Positions 47,671 to 56,044 of a DNA stretch of 58,014 nt are shown in pieces (the stretch's first letter is position 1; every line of letters starts with the position of its first letter). Source of the stretch: an uncultured Bacteroidales bacterium (GTDB lineage Bacteria; Bacteroidota; Bacteroidia; Bacteroidales; UBA932); contig ONSU01000013.1 in assembly GCA_900320545.1 (NCBI GenBank), positions 1-58,014 on the forward strand. The letters run 5' to 3'. A model generated the notes under the pieces. That model saw only the letters and a program-made list of their open reading frames with translations. It was not told the origin of the DNA and did not search any database. Both the position numbers and the translations under genes were made by a program.

Positions 47671-48549
47671 TTATTCCTGGGTTATGCGTCCGTCGACCGG
47701 GTAGACAATCTCCTTGCCCTCGGCCGTGAGCTGTTTGTAATAGTCCATCATGAAGTCAGACATCGTCACGTCGTACATTTCGAGCGCCTTGGCGTTCCTG
47801 GCGATGTTGAAGCCGTCGCCGCCGTTCAGCACGAAATTGATCGTCGCGACGTTGTAGATCTTCTTCGGATCGACCGGCTTGCCGCCGATGGTGGCGGATT
47901 TGAGCTTATGGTCGGCGGTATAGACGAGCTTGGCGCCGCCCTGGATCATCGTGCCCGGGTTGGCGGCCATCTGCTTGTAGATGACGAGCAGATCCTTGCC
48001 TGCGAGCTGGACGAAGGCGGTCTTGTTGCTCTTGAACGGGAACATCGAGAGGACGTCGCCCAGGGCCTGCTTGCCTTTGGTGAGGTCGCAGCGGACGCCG
48101 CCCGTGTTGGTGAAGCCCACGTCGATCTTCTTGCCGCAGGACTGCTCCACGCTGGCCATCAGGCGATCGACATACATATTGTACAGACTGCACTCGGGCT
48201 TTTCGCGAACCATCGTCTCGGGCGCGTAGCCGAGCGGGGTGCGAAGATCGGCGAGAGCCGGCTGCGCGTCGATGAGAATCTTCGCGACGGCAGGCGTGCA
48301 GCCCTTGCTGTACTTCTTGCCGTTTGGAGCGAAGTAGGTCGTACCTTTGAAGACGCCGAAGATCTGGTCGAGACTGTCGGCGTTGTCGGTGGTGACGATG
48401 CCGATGCCGGCGCGGTGGCCGTCCATCGGGATCTTCTTCCAGGAGAAGGTCAGCGTGCCCTCCCCCGCTTCCTGAGCCAATAGCACACCCGCTGCCGAAA
48501 GGAAGCAAAGGGCCATTGCGAAGATGAACGTTTTTTTAATGCTTTTCAT
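47671..48549 (-). CDS. 5'-nucleotidase C-terminal (substrate-binding) domain protein
   Basis: A 292-residue exported protein from ATG 48549 (signal MKSIKKTFIFAMALCFLSAAGVLLAQ). It corresponds to the C-terminal domain of UshA-type nucleotidases. It has VGFTNTGGVRCDLTKGKQALGDVLSMFPFKSNKTAFVQLAGKDL and the base-stacking motif NFVLNGGDGF. It has no metal motifs, so it must act with the catalytic partner encoded immediately downstream. It follows the ABC permease gene by 45 bases in the same direction. Confidence 0.92.
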   Translation of the reverse strand: MKSIKKTFIFAMALCFLSAAGVLLAQEAGEGTLTFSWKKIPMDGHRAGIGIVTTDNADSLDQIFGVFKGTTYFAPNGKKYSKGCTPAVAKILIDAQPALADLRTPLGYAPETMVREKPECSLYNMYVDRLMASVEQSCGKKIDVGFTNTGGVRCDLTKGKQALGDVLSMFPFKSNKTAFVQLAGKDLLVIYKQMAANPGTMIQGGAKLVYTADHKLKSATIGGKPVDPKKIYNVATINFVLNGGDGFNIARNAKALEMYDVTMSDFMMDYYKQLTAEGKEIVYPVDGRITQE

Positions 48550-48594
48550 ATAAACAATTGGTTTGAAAAATTTCAGGGGAACTGTCTGCAACCG

Positions 48595-50016
48595 TTATTT
48601 CTGTTTGAGCCATTTCCAGAGGTCCTTGAAGGTGGACTTCTTGCCGTACATCAGGATGCCGACCTTGTAGATCTTGGCGCTGATCCAGGCAAAGAGCGCG
48701 AAGGTCGCGATGAGGATGGCGACCGAGAGGATGAGTTCCCAGGTCGGGACTCCGAACGGCAGGCGCGCGAGCATCACGATCGGAGAGGTGAACGGAATCA
48801 TCGATCCCCAGAACACGATCTGGCTCTCCGGAGCCTTGAAGGCGTAGATCGCGATGAAGAAGCCCAGCAGCAGCGGGATCGTCACCGGAATCTGGAGCTG
48901 CTGCGTATCCGCCTCGTTCTCGACGGCGGAGCCGATAGCCGCGAACATCGAGGCGTAGCGCAGATAACCGAAGATGAAATACAGCAGGAAGGCGATGAGA
49001 ATGGTGCCGTAATCGAGGCTGCCGAGGGTGGAGAAGATGGCCTGCACGCCCGTCGGTTCCGCAACGGCAGTGCTGTCAGCGGCGACGGCGGTCGAATCGG
49101 CCGCGGGAATCAGCGCGCCCAGGTCGGTCATATCCATTCCGGGGACGCTTACGCCCGGAGCCATCTGCTGCACCATCTCGGTCGGATCGGATCCGCCCGT
49201 CAGCGAAGCGATCTTATCCCTGCCGACGATGCCCGCCGCGACGGCCAGGATGGCGCCGGTCAGCAGGATCCACAGCAGGAACTGGGTCAGGGCCACCAGG
49301 GCGACGCCGATGATCTTGCCGAACATCAGCTCGGTCGCCTTTACCGATGACACCAGCACTTCCACCACGCGGCTCGACTTCTCCTCGATCACCGAGGACA
49401 TTACCATTCCGCAGAACAAGGCGATGAACATATACAGCGCCATGCCGAGCAGCATCGAGATGACCATGTAGACGCCCGACTCGGAGATGGACTCCTTGCC
49501 CGCCTCGTCGACCGTGTAAGAGCGGAGACGGATATTGGACTTGACCTCCGACATGATCTTGTCGAGATCCTTGATCTTGTACGAATCGATGCGGTACGCC
49601 TCGACGGCGTCGTTGATGCGGTTTTCGATATTCTCCGAGGTCTCGATGCCGAGCGGTTTGGCAGAATAGGTATGGGCCGTCACCGTCCGCTGGACGCTGT
49701 CGAGCGGAGAAATCGCCAGGACGACGTCCATTCCGATGGCGTCGAGCGAGGTCTTGAGACTGTCCACATTCCTGCCCGTAAAGTCGTAATAGGCAACTAC
49801 TTCCGTATTCTCCAGCGTCGGGAGGACAATGCCCGAAGCGTCCACGACCGCGACCTTCCTGGTCTCCTCCTTCGCCCCCATCATAATGACGGACGGAAGG
49901 ATGCAGAGGGCCGCGAACACGACCGGCGCGACGAAAGTGATGATGAGGAAGGATTTCTTCTTGACCTTGTTGAGGTATTCCCTTCCGATGATGATTCCGA
50001 GTTTGCTGAAATTCAT
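48595..50016 (-). CDS. ABC transporter permease, NatB/ABC-2 type
   Basis: A 473-residue membrane protein with about six helices. One is near the N-terminus (SFLIITFVAPVVFAALCILPSVIMM), followed by a large extracytoplasmic domain to about residue 180. The rest are in the C-terminal half (VISMLLGMALYMFIALFCGMVMSSVIEEKSSRVVEVLVSSVKATELMFGKIIG). That last segment is the NatB signature. Its partner ATPase is encoded 3 bases upstream. Substrate unknown; sodium export by analogy with NatAB is only one option. Confidence 0.92.
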   Translation of the reverse strand: MNFSKLGIIIGREYLNKVKKKSFLIITFVAPVVFAALCILPSVIMMGAKEETRKVAVVDASGIVLPTLENTEVVAYYDFTGRNVDSLKTSLDAIGMDVVLAISPLDSVQRTVTAHTYSAKPLGIETSENIENRINDAVEAYRIDSYKIKDLDKIMSEVKSNIRLRSYTVDEAGKESISESGVYMVISMLLGMALYMFIALFCGMVMSSVIEEKSSRVVEVLVSSVKATELMFGKIIGVALVALTQFLLWILLTGAILAVAAGIVGRDKIASLTGGSDPTEMVQQMAPGVSVPGMDMTDLGALIPAADSTAVAADSTAVAEPTGVQAIFSTLGSLDYGTILIAFLLYFIFGYLRYASMFAAIGSAVENEADTQQLQIPVTIPLLLGFFIAIYAFKAPESQIVFWGSMIPFTSPIVMLARLPFGVPTWELILSVAILIATFALFAWISAKIYKVGILMYGKKSTFKDLWKWLKQK

Positions 50017-50019
50017 GGC

Positions 50020-50880
50020 TTATTCCTCCGTCACCAGTTTAATGAAAATGTCGTTCATCCTGGGCATCAGCTCCCGGAAAGCGTTGATGACCTTGCCCTT
50101 CCCGATCAGGCCGGTGAGGACGTCGTTGGTCGAGCCGCCTTCGGGGACGGGCAGGACCTCGCTGTGACGGCCTTCTTCGTCGGTGTATTCCACTTCGACG
50201 TTGTTGTTGCCGTACTTGCGGCGGATCTCCTCCACACCGCCGGTGATGACGAGATGCGACTTGTTGATCAGCGCGATTTCGTCGCAGAGTTCCTCGACGG
50301 ATTCCATGTTGTGGGTGGAGAGGATGACGGTGGCGCCCTCCTCCTTGAGCCGGAGGATTTCCTTGCGGATCAGATCGGCGTTGACAGGGTCGAAGCCGGA
50401 GAATGGCTCGTCCAGAATCATCAGAGAGGGTTTATGGACCACCGTCGTGATGAACTGGAGTTTCTGGGCCATGCCCTTGGAGAGTTCCTCCACCTTCTTG
50501 TTCCACCAGTCCTTGATGTCGAAGCGGATGAACCATTCCTTGAGGGCGGCCTGGGCGTCGCGGGCGCTCATACCCTTGAGCTGCGCGAGGTACATCGCCT
50601 GGTCGCCGACCTTCATCTTGCGGTAGAGACCCCGTTCCTCGGGCAGATAGCCGATGCGCGCGACGACTTCGTCGGTGATGGGCGCGCCCTTGAAGTAAAC
50701 CGCACCGGAAGTGGGGATGGTGATGCGGTTGATGATGCGGATCAGCGTGGTCTTTCCGGCGCCGTTCGGGCCGAGGAGGCCGAAGATCTTCCCTTCGGGA
50801 ATATCGAGCGACACTCCGTCGAGCGCGACCTTCTCGCCGAAGGACTTACTGACGCTTTCACATCTGATTAATGGATCCAT
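50020..50880 (-). CDS. ABC transporter ATP-binding protein, NatA type
   Basis: A 286-residue ATPase. Walker A is GPNGAGKTT at residues 37-45, and the signature is LSKGM in VEELSKGMAQKLQF (typical of NatA). Walker B is LMILDEPFSGFDP, and the switch histidine lies in STHNM. The C-terminal extension (RPDUF4162-like, NNNVEVEYTDEEGRHSEVL) is common in NatA-type ATPases. It drives the permease encoded 3 bases downstream. It follows holA by 18 bases. Confidence 0.94.
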   Translation of the reverse strand: MDPLIRCESVSKSFGEKVALDGVSLDIPEGKIFGLLGPNGAGKTTLIRIINRITIPTSGAVYFKGAPITDEVVARIGYLPEERGLYRKMKVGDQAMYLAQLKGMSARDAQAALKEWFIRFDIKDWWNKKVEELSKGMAQKLQFITTVVHKPSLMILDEPFSGFDPVNADLIRKEILRLKEEGATVILSTHNMESVEELCDEIALINKSHLVITGGVEEIRRKYGNNNVEVEYTDEEGRHSEVLPVPEGGSTNDVLTGLIGKGKVINAFRELMPRMNDIFIKLVTEE

Positions 50881-50898
50881 AAAATTCTTGTTTTCATC

Positions 50899-51942
50899 TT
50901 ATACATTTAAAAGCTTCGTTGTCAATTCCATAAGCAGTTCGGCGGGAGTGGCTTCGCCGGCATCGCCGCCCTTGCCCTTGAAATCGTATTCATTGAGAAG
51001 GGAAACGGCGGTCATACACTTCGGAAGGGGGTAATTCCTCACGGCGGCATCGTATTCCTTGAAGAAGAAAGGGGAGACGCCGAGGGCCTTGATCTTGAGG
51101 TCCTGGGGGGGATTGGGATTCTTCTGGAGGACGGCCTCGTAGCGAAGAATCCGGTTGAAATGGGTGAAGAGCGCGCTCGTCGCCATCGGGAGGGCGAACT
51201 TGGCGCCAGCGCCGATGAAGGCGGCCGTCCGGAGCGCCGCGGCGGCGTTGCGGTAGGACAGCTGCCGGGTGAGTTCGAAGATGCTGAATTCGCGGCTGAT
51301 GCCGACATTGGTCTCTACATCCTTCACGGTGACCGTGGTGACGCCCTCCGGAAGATTCTTGACCATCTTGTCGGTCTCGACGGCGATGCGGCTGAGGTCG
51401 GTCCCGGCGAATTCCGCCAGAAGGGCGGCCGCCTCGGGGTCGATCTGCAGGCCGCGGCCGGCGTAATACTCCGGAATCCACCGGGGCACTTCATAGTCGC
51501 GAAGGGCCGGCGAATCCACCACGACGCCCTTCTTGAGAATGGTCTTATAGAGCGCCTTGCGCTTGTCCAGCGAGGCGCCGTGCATGCAGAGCACCAGCAC
51601 CGTCGACTCCAGCGGCCGGCTGCAGTAGGGTTCCAGGGCCTCGATATCCTTCATCGCCTGCGCCTCGCGGACCACCACGAGCTGGCGGTCGGCCATCATC
51701 GGATAGCGCATCGCGGCCGTGGCGACCGCGTCTGCGTCCACGTCGGCCCCGTAGCAGATGGTCTCGTTGAAGTCTTTTTCCCAGTCCTGCAGGCAGTTGT
51801 CGACGATGGCGTTGCAGACGAGGTCGGGATAGTAGGGCTCCTCCCCCATCAACAAATAGATATTCTTGAAGACGCCCTGTCTGACGTCTTCAAGAATATC
51901 ACGGCACTGCCGGTCTGTCTCTATGTAGGATTTAGCGGCTAT
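50899..51942 (-). CDS. holA: DNA polymerase III subunit delta (apparent ATA start)
   Basis: Clamp-loader subunit that opens the sliding clamp. The family segment FKNIYLLMGEEPYYPD is followed by RQLVVVREAQAM and by GVTTVTVKDVETNVGISREFSIFELTRQL. The first ATG-like codons in frame (TTG 51855, ATG 51849) fall in the middle of that segment. Homologous sequence continues upstream (AAKSYIETDRQCRDILEDVRQGV) to ATA at 51942, and no ATG, GTG or TTG lies between. Starting at ATA gives 347 residues, normal for the family, and an ATAG overlap with the hpf stop like the ATGA overlaps elsewhere in this operon. A sequencing error or a real ATA start are the alternatives. The minimal alternative is 50899-51855. 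Confidence 0.8.
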   Translation of the reverse strand: MAAKSYIETDRQCRDILEDVRQGVFKNIYLLMGEEPYYPDLVCNAIVDNCLQDWEKDFNETICYGADVDADAVATAAMRYPMMADRQLVVVREAQAMKDIEALEPYCSRPLESTVLVLCMHGASLDKRKALYKTILKKGVVVDSPALRDYEVPRWIPEYYAGRGLQIDPEAAALLAEFAGTDLSRIAVETDKMVKNLPEGVTTVTVKDVETNVGISREFSIFELTRQLSYRNAAAALRTAAFIGAGAKFALPMATSALFTHFNRILRYEAVLQKNPNPPQDLKIKALGVSPFFFKEYDAAVRNYPLPKCMTAVSLLNEYDFKGKGGDAGEATPAELLMELTTKLLNV

Positions 51943-52232
51943 TTCTCGAATTTCTTTTCTTTGATCCGGACGATTTTCTCCTTCATCGCGTCGACGGCCT
52001 CGGTGATGGCCTCCTCGAAGGTGTGGGCGTTGCGCTCGATGATGAGTTCCTCGCCGGGGATATGGGTCTGGATCTTGACGGCCTTGTTGTCGGGCTCCTG
52101 CAGGAGCGAAAGGGTAACCTCGGTGACATCGACGCCGTCGAAGAACTTGGCAAGTTTCGATACTTTCTTGTCTACATAGGCCAGGAGTTTCTGGTCTGCA
52201 TCAAACTTCAGGGATTGTACTCTAATCTCCAT
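51939..52232 (-). CDS. hpf: Ribosome hibernation promoting factor, short form
   Basis: A 97-residue protein (MEIRVQSLKFDADQKLLAYVDKKVSKLAKFF) of the HPF/RaiA family, which binds the 30S decoding region in resting cells. It has the beta-alpha-beta-beta-beta-alpha pattern with NKAVKIQTHIPGEELIIERNAHTFEEAITEAVDAMKEKIVRIKEKK. It lacks the C-terminal dimerisation domain of long HPF. The start at 52232 is chosen for the family N-terminus; it overlaps the xerC stop by 11 bases. Confidence 0.93.
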   Translation of the reverse strand: MEIRVQSLKFDADQKLLAYVDKKVSKLAKFFDGVDVTEVTLSLLQEPDNKAVKIQTHIPGEELIIERNAHTFEEAITEAVDAMKEKIVRIKEKKFEK

Positions 52233-53181
52233 TTTTACCTCCGTTTTTAGCCCGGGGATGGGCATTCACATAAACATTCTTGAGCCGCTCGACGCTGGTG
52301 TGCGTATAGACCTGCGTTGCCGCGAGCGAAGCGTGTCCGAGCATTTCCTTGATGGCATTGAGGTCGGCTCCGTTGTCCAGCAACTCCGTTGCGATGGTGT
52401 GCCTCAATACATGGGGAGAACGCCTCCCTGCGATGCCCGTTCCCGCCGCGAAAACGCGCTTGACCACCCTGTCCACATACACCGGGTACAGGGACTTGCC
52501 TGTCTCGGTGAGGAGCAGCGGGTCGGAAGCGGTCCTGCTGCAGCCGAGTGTCGACTCAACCGATTTCAAATATAATGAAATTTCTTCACAAAGCGATACA
52601 ATCAGCGGAATTTCTCTCATTTTGTCGCCTTTTCCGCGGACGGAAAGGACCCGACGCGCCGTGTCGACGGAGCCCGCCGTGAGGGAAATCAGTTCCGAAC
52701 GGCGAAGGCCGGTGCAGAACAACAGATTGATTATCAGCCGCTCCGTCAGCCGCTTCTGGTAGTCCTTCCCACCGTGGAGCGCCTCATATTCCCGGATCAG
52801 ATACGCCGTATCGGCAAGATACGTATCCAGGGCCTCCTTCCGGAAAACCTCCGGGAGACGCTTTTCCGTCCGGGGCCGGGAAATCAGCCCCACCGGGTTG
52901 GTCCGGATGCGGCCGGTGGTGATGAGGTGGCGGCACAGCCCGCTCAGCACCGACAGGTGCAGGTTGACCGTTCGCGCCGAGATGCCGCCGTCGAGGAGCT
53001 TCACCTCGTATGCACGCAGCATCGCGGGGGTCAGGCTCGCGACCAGCAGGTCGTCCGACGCCTCCTCCCCTTCCCCGGCATAGACCGAGAATCGCTGCAG
53101 GGCGTCGCGGTAGAGGGCGACCGTCCGGGGGGAATACCGCCGGGCCGTCCCGATGTGCCGGATATAATCGTCGATGATCAT
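52222..53181 (-). CDS. Tyrosine recombinase XerC/XerD type
   Basis: A 319-residue site-specific recombinase with the Xer layout. The N-terminal core-binding domain spans residues 1-100 (IDDYIRHIGTARRYSPRTVALYRDALQRF). The catalytic domain has Arg160 (TGLRRSEL), Lys184 (RGKGDK), His257 and Arg260 (HVLRHT), His283 (LGHASLAATQVYTH) and Tyr292. It probably resolves chromosome dimers at dif. A second, non-housekeeping role cannot be excluded from sequence, but a long operon with housekeeping genes supports Xer. Its start overlaps the preceding stop as ATGA. Confidence 0.92.
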   Translation of the reverse strand: MIIDDYIRHIGTARRYSPRTVALYRDALQRFSVYAGEGEEASDDLLVASLTPAMLRAYEVKLLDGGISARTVNLHLSVLSGLCRHLITTGRIRTNPVGLISRPRTEKRLPEVFRKEALDTYLADTAYLIREYEALHGGKDYQKRLTERLIINLLFCTGLRRSELISLTAGSVDTARRVLSVRGKGDKMREIPLIVSLCEEISLYLKSVESTLGCSRTASDPLLLTETGKSLYPVYVDRVVKRVFAAGTGIAGRRSPHVLRHTIATELLDNGADLNAIKEMLGHASLAATQVYTHTSVERLKNVYVNAHPRAKNGGKNGD

Positions 53182-54611
53182 TTGACGGGGTGCAGTCCGA
53201 TTTCGGCGGCCTTGCGGCGCATCAGGGCGTCGGCCTCGGCGAAATTGTTGCCGATCTCTCCGTCCAGGATGGCGTTCTTGACGGCCTCCTTGAGGATCCC
53301 GATCTCCTGACACGGCGGGATGCCGAAGAGGTCCATCACGTAGGCGCCGTCGATGGGGTTCTTGAAATTGCGGATCTCGTCCTTCTGCTCGACCTCGGCC
53401 ATCTTCCGCTTCACGAGCTCGAAATTGGCCCGGATGCGGGCGACCTTGACGGGATTCTTCGACGTGATGTCGGCGTTGCAGAGGGTCATCAGGTCGTCGA
53501 TGTCGTTGCCGGCGTCGAAAAGCAGGCGCCGCACGGCGGAATCCGTCACCTCCTCGTCCACCAGCGCGATCGGCCTCAGATGGAGATCCACCAGTTTCTG
53601 CACGTACTTCATCTCGTCTCCCTGCGTCATTTTCAGCGACTTGAAAATGCCCGGGACCATCTTGGCGCCAATGACGTTGTGCCCGTGGAATGTCCAGCCC
53701 TGCCCCGGCACGAAACGCTTGCTGCGCGGCTTGCCGATATCGTGCAGGAGGGCCGCCCAGCGGAGCCAGAGCTTACCTCCGTCGACAGCCGCTACATTGT
53801 CGAGCACCTGCAGGGTGTGGGAGAAATTCTCTTTGTGGCCCTTGCCGTCCATCGTCTCGACGCCCTTGAGGGCCTGCAGCTCGGGCAGGACATAGGGCAG
53901 AAGCCCGCCTTCGTCCATCAGACGGAATCCCCTGGACGGGGTGTCGCAGAGAAGTGTTTTGTTGAGTTCCTCGGCGATGCGTTCCTTGGAGAGAATCTCC
54001 ATCCGGGGAGCCATCCGCCGCATCGCGGCCATCGCCTCGGGGACGATGTCGAATGTGTGCTCCGGAGTGGAAAGCTTGGCCGCGAAACGGACGGCGCGGA
54101 GCATCCGGAGCGGATCGTCGCTGAAGGTGACCTCCGGATCGCAGGGGGTGCGGATGATGCCGGCGGCAAGGTCGCGGATGCCCCCGAAGGGGTCCACGAG
54201 GGCGCCGAAATCTTCCTTCTGAAGGCTGAAAGCCATCGCATTGATGGTGAAATCTCGCCGCAGCTGGTCCTCCTCGAGGGAGCCGTCTTCGACGATGGGA
54301 TTGCGGGATTCGCGGTGATAGGACTCCTTCCGGGCGCCGACGAACTCCACTTCGATGCCCTGATAGCGCAGCATCGCCGTCCCGAAATTGCGGAACACGG
54401 AAACCTTGCTCCGGACCTTGGCGCCGACGGCCTCGGCCAGCTCGATGCCCCGCCCCTCGACGACGATGTCGATGTCGTCGTTGGCGCGCCCCAGGAAGCA
54501 GTCGCGGACATAGCCGCCGATGACAAAGGCTCTCACGCCCAGCTCGGCCGCCGTCTCGGAGACGATCCCGAAGATCTTATGATCCAGATATCCTTCTGTA
54601 ATGGTTGCCAT
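53178..54611 (-). CDS. tRNA nucleotidyltransferase (CCA-adding) with HD domain
   Basis: Class II nucleotidyltransferase of 477 residues. The head has GGYVRD (residues 32-37) and the metal pair in DDIDIVV (Asp46, Asp48). RRDFTINAMAFSL and DPFGGIRDL follow, with the templating helix DDPLRMLRAVRFAAKL. A C-terminal HD domain (HTLQVLDNV...LLHDIGKP) gives a phosphohydrolase. Neither tRNA gene in this window encodes CCA, so a CCA-adding rather than poly(A) role is likely. It is 8 bases after the HSDR_N gene. Confidence 0.92.
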   Translation of the reverse strand: MATITEGYLDHKIFGIVSETAAELGVRAFVIGGYVRDCFLGRANDDIDIVVEGRGIELAEAVGAKVRSKVSVFRNFGTAMLRYQGIEVEFVGARKESYHRESRNPIVEDGSLEEDQLRRDFTINAMAFSLQKEDFGALVDPFGGIRDLAAGIIRTPCDPEVTFSDDPLRMLRAVRFAAKLSTPEHTFDIVPEAMAAMRRMAPRMEILSKERIAEELNKTLLCDTPSRGFRLMDEGGLLPYVLPELQALKGVETMDGKGHKENFSHTLQVLDNVAAVDGGKLWLRWAALLHDIGKPRSKRFVPGQGWTFHGHNVIGAKMVPGIFKSLKMTQGDEMKYVQKLVDLHLRPIALVDEEVTDSAVRRLLFDAGNDIDDLMTLCNADITSKNPVKVARIRANFELVKRKMAEVEQKDEIRNFKNPIDGAYVMDLFGIPPCQEIGILKEAVKNAILDGEIGNNFAEADALMRRKAAEIGLHPVK

Positions 54612-54619
54612 GCTGCTGG

Positions 54620-55084
54620 TTATTTTGCGTTGCAGGTTGCCGGGGTGTCAGGTGCAGGGGCGGCGGGCGCTGAGGCGGTGCCTGTCATTTCCGCCCAGGA
54701 CGGGAGGCTTGCGAGCGGTTCGAAGCGGTCCCCGTTCTTTCCGAAAGCATAGGTAGCCACGCCGCTCGTGACGATGATATACTTCACATTCAGCACATTA
54801 TTGTAACGGAGCGCCTGACCGGTGACCTTCCCGTCGACCGTCACGTCCGGCCGCTTGCATTCCACGATGACAAGTGGATTCCCGTCCCGGTTCCACACCA
54901 CAAGGTCAGCCCGCTGGGGCTTCCCCGACGGCAGCGTAAGCGCCACCTCGCTCATCATCATATGCGAGGGAACCCCCATCTCTTCCTTCAGCACACCGAT
55001 GAACCACTGACGCACCCTCTCTTCGGGCGTCAGCGCCACCTCCTTCCGACGAAGCGGATCATACACGGTCTCCTGCGGCATCAT
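54620..55084 (-). CDS. HSDR_N-type nuclease-fold protein
   Basis: A 154-residue stand-alone protein with the type I restriction enzyme R N-terminal fold. VRQWFIGVLKEEMGVP is followed by the PD-(D/E)XK-like core: RADLVVWNRDGNPLVIVECKRPDV (Asp, then Glu-x-Lys). GQALRYNNVLNVKYIIVTSGVATYAFG comes next. It has no helicase or specificity subunit nearby, so it is not a working restriction system. Such stand-alone proteins are common in Bacteroidetes, with unknown function. It is the first gene of the long leftward operon. The A/P-rich C-terminus is variable. Confidence 0.85.
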   Translation of the reverse strand: MMPQETVYDPLRRKEVALTPEERVRQWFIGVLKEEMGVPSHMMMSEVALTLPSGKPQRADLVVWNRDGNPLVIVECKRPDVTVDGKVTGQALRYNNVLNVKYIIVTSGVATYAFGKNGDRFEPLASLPSWAEMTGTASAPAAPAPDTPATCNAK

Positions 55085-55101
55085 TTAACGATTTACCCTA
55101 C

Positions 55102-55109
55102 AAAATTAA
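55102..55109 (-). promoter_or_regulatory. Promoter -7 box for the nine-gene leftward operon
   Basis: TAATTTTG on the minus strand, 17 bases before the ATG at 55084. Confidence 0.5.
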
Positions 55110-55147
55110 ACATTTTTTTAAAATTTTGGAGATTCAAAATAAATTGC

Positions 55148-55155
55148 TACCTTTG
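55148..55155 (+). promoter_or_regulatory. tRNA-Val promoter -7 box
   Basis: TACCTTTG, 12 bases before the tRNA. Confidence 0.65.
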
Positions 55156-55167
55156 CAGTCCCTTGAA

Positions 55168-55242
55168 GGGCGCATAGCTCAGTTGGTTTAGAGCACCTGC
55201 CTTACAAGCAGGGGGTCGGCGGTTCAAATCCGTCTGCGCCCA
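55168..55242 (+). tRNA. tRNA-Val (anticodon TAC)
   Basis: Cloverleaf with acceptor GGGCGCA/TGCGCCC. The D arm is GCTCAGTTGGTTTAGAGC, and the anticodon stem CCTGC/GCAGG has loop CTTACAA (anticodon TAC). The T loop is TTCAAAT. Discriminator A; no CCA encoded. Confidence 0.95.
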
Positions 55243-55310
55243 CGTAGGTCCACTTAAGTCCATTTATAGCTTCATCGCGAAACAGCCCTTGAGATTACGG
55301 ATTAATTCGC

Positions 55311-55318
55311 TAACTTTG
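55311..55318 (+). promoter_or_regulatory. Promoter -7 box for the hypothetical gene at 55338
   Basis: TAACTTTG, 19 bases before the ATG at 55338. Confidence 0.6.
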
Positions 55319-55337
55319 GTTGTTTAATCGTCAGACA

Positions 55338-55901
55338 ATGGAGCAGATTCCCGAACTACAATCCCTGCGGGAAGCCGTCGAGGCACGGTTCAAGATTCCC
55401 GTAAAGACAACGGCCGGATTCGAACGGCTCTCCGCCGCGATCGAATTCACCATCGGCGAAAGCCTGGGCGCATCCACCCTGAAACGGCTCTGGGGCTACA
55501 TTCCCAGCCGGACAACGCCGCGTCTCACCACCCTCGACATTCTCTCCCGCTACGCAGGGCACAAAGACTTCAAGGCCTTCTGCGCCTCCCTCCACGCGGA
55601 GGACAGCTCCGACTTCCTCGGCGACCGCAACTACATCACCGCCGCCGAACTTTCTCCCGGCGACCGCATCCGCATCGGCTGGCCCCCCAACCGCCTCGTC
55701 ACCCTCTCCTACCTCGGCGACGACCGCTTCGAGGTCCTGGAATCCCTCAACGCCAGACTCCGGCAAGACGACCGCATCGAAGTCTCCTGCCTCCTCAAGG
55801 GCTGGCCCCTCTTCGTCCCCGGCATCCTCCGCTCCGGCACCCTCACGCCCCCCTACATCGCCGGCAAGGCCCACGGCCTCACCATCCTGGAACGCCTCTA
55901 G
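55338..55901 (+). CDS. Conserved-looking hypothetical protein
   Basis: A 187-residue soluble protein starting MEQIPELQSLREAVEARFKIPVKTTAGFERLSAAIEF. The first 90 residues are helical (IGESLGASTLKRLWGYIPSRTTPRLTTLDILSRYAGHKDFKAFCASLH), with a spacing that could be a helix-turn-helix DNA-binding unit. The second half is beta-rich (ELSPGDRIRIGWPPNRLVTLSYLGDDRFEVLESLNARLRQDDRIEVSCLLKGWPLFVPGI). I believe similar proteins occur in Bacteroidales but know no function. The start follows the promoter box; an earlier TTG in frame is less likely. Confidence 0.7.
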   Translation: MEQIPELQSLREAVEARFKIPVKTTAGFERLSAAIEFTIGESLGASTLKRLWGYIPSRTTPRLTTLDILSRYAGHKDFKAFCASLHAEDSSDFLGDRNYITAAELSPGDRIRIGWPPNRLVTLSYLGDDRFEVLESLNARLRQDDRIEVSCLLKGWPLFVPGILRSGTLTPPYIAGKAHGLTILERL

Positions 55902-55957
55902 CGGCCCGGGGCGTCCCTTCCCTGGCAGGACCCGGCCGAGGATGCGTACGAAAATAA

Positions 55958-55993
55958 GACTCCGGGCGAAAAGTACCGTTTCCGCCCGGAGTC
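55958..55993. terminator. Bidirectional hairpin terminator
   Basis: GACTCCGGGCG (55958-55968) pairs perfectly with CGCCCGGAGTC (55983-55993), loop 14 bases, with T-rich sequence to the right. It lies between the convergent genes ending at 55901 and 56045. Confidence 0.7.
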
Positions 55994-56044
55994 TATGCTT
56001 TTTCCCGGAGGATCCGGGCGTTTTCGCGGCTTTTTGACCGGAGT

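Noticed and set aside
52222-53181. Integrase marking a genomic island
   Set aside because: It lies in a housekeeping operon with overlapping genes and no attachment-site repeats or cargo; Xer function is more likely.
54620-55084. Restriction-modification system
   Set aside because: Only a stand-alone HSDR_N-like domain is present; no methylase, specificity or helicase gene is nearby.
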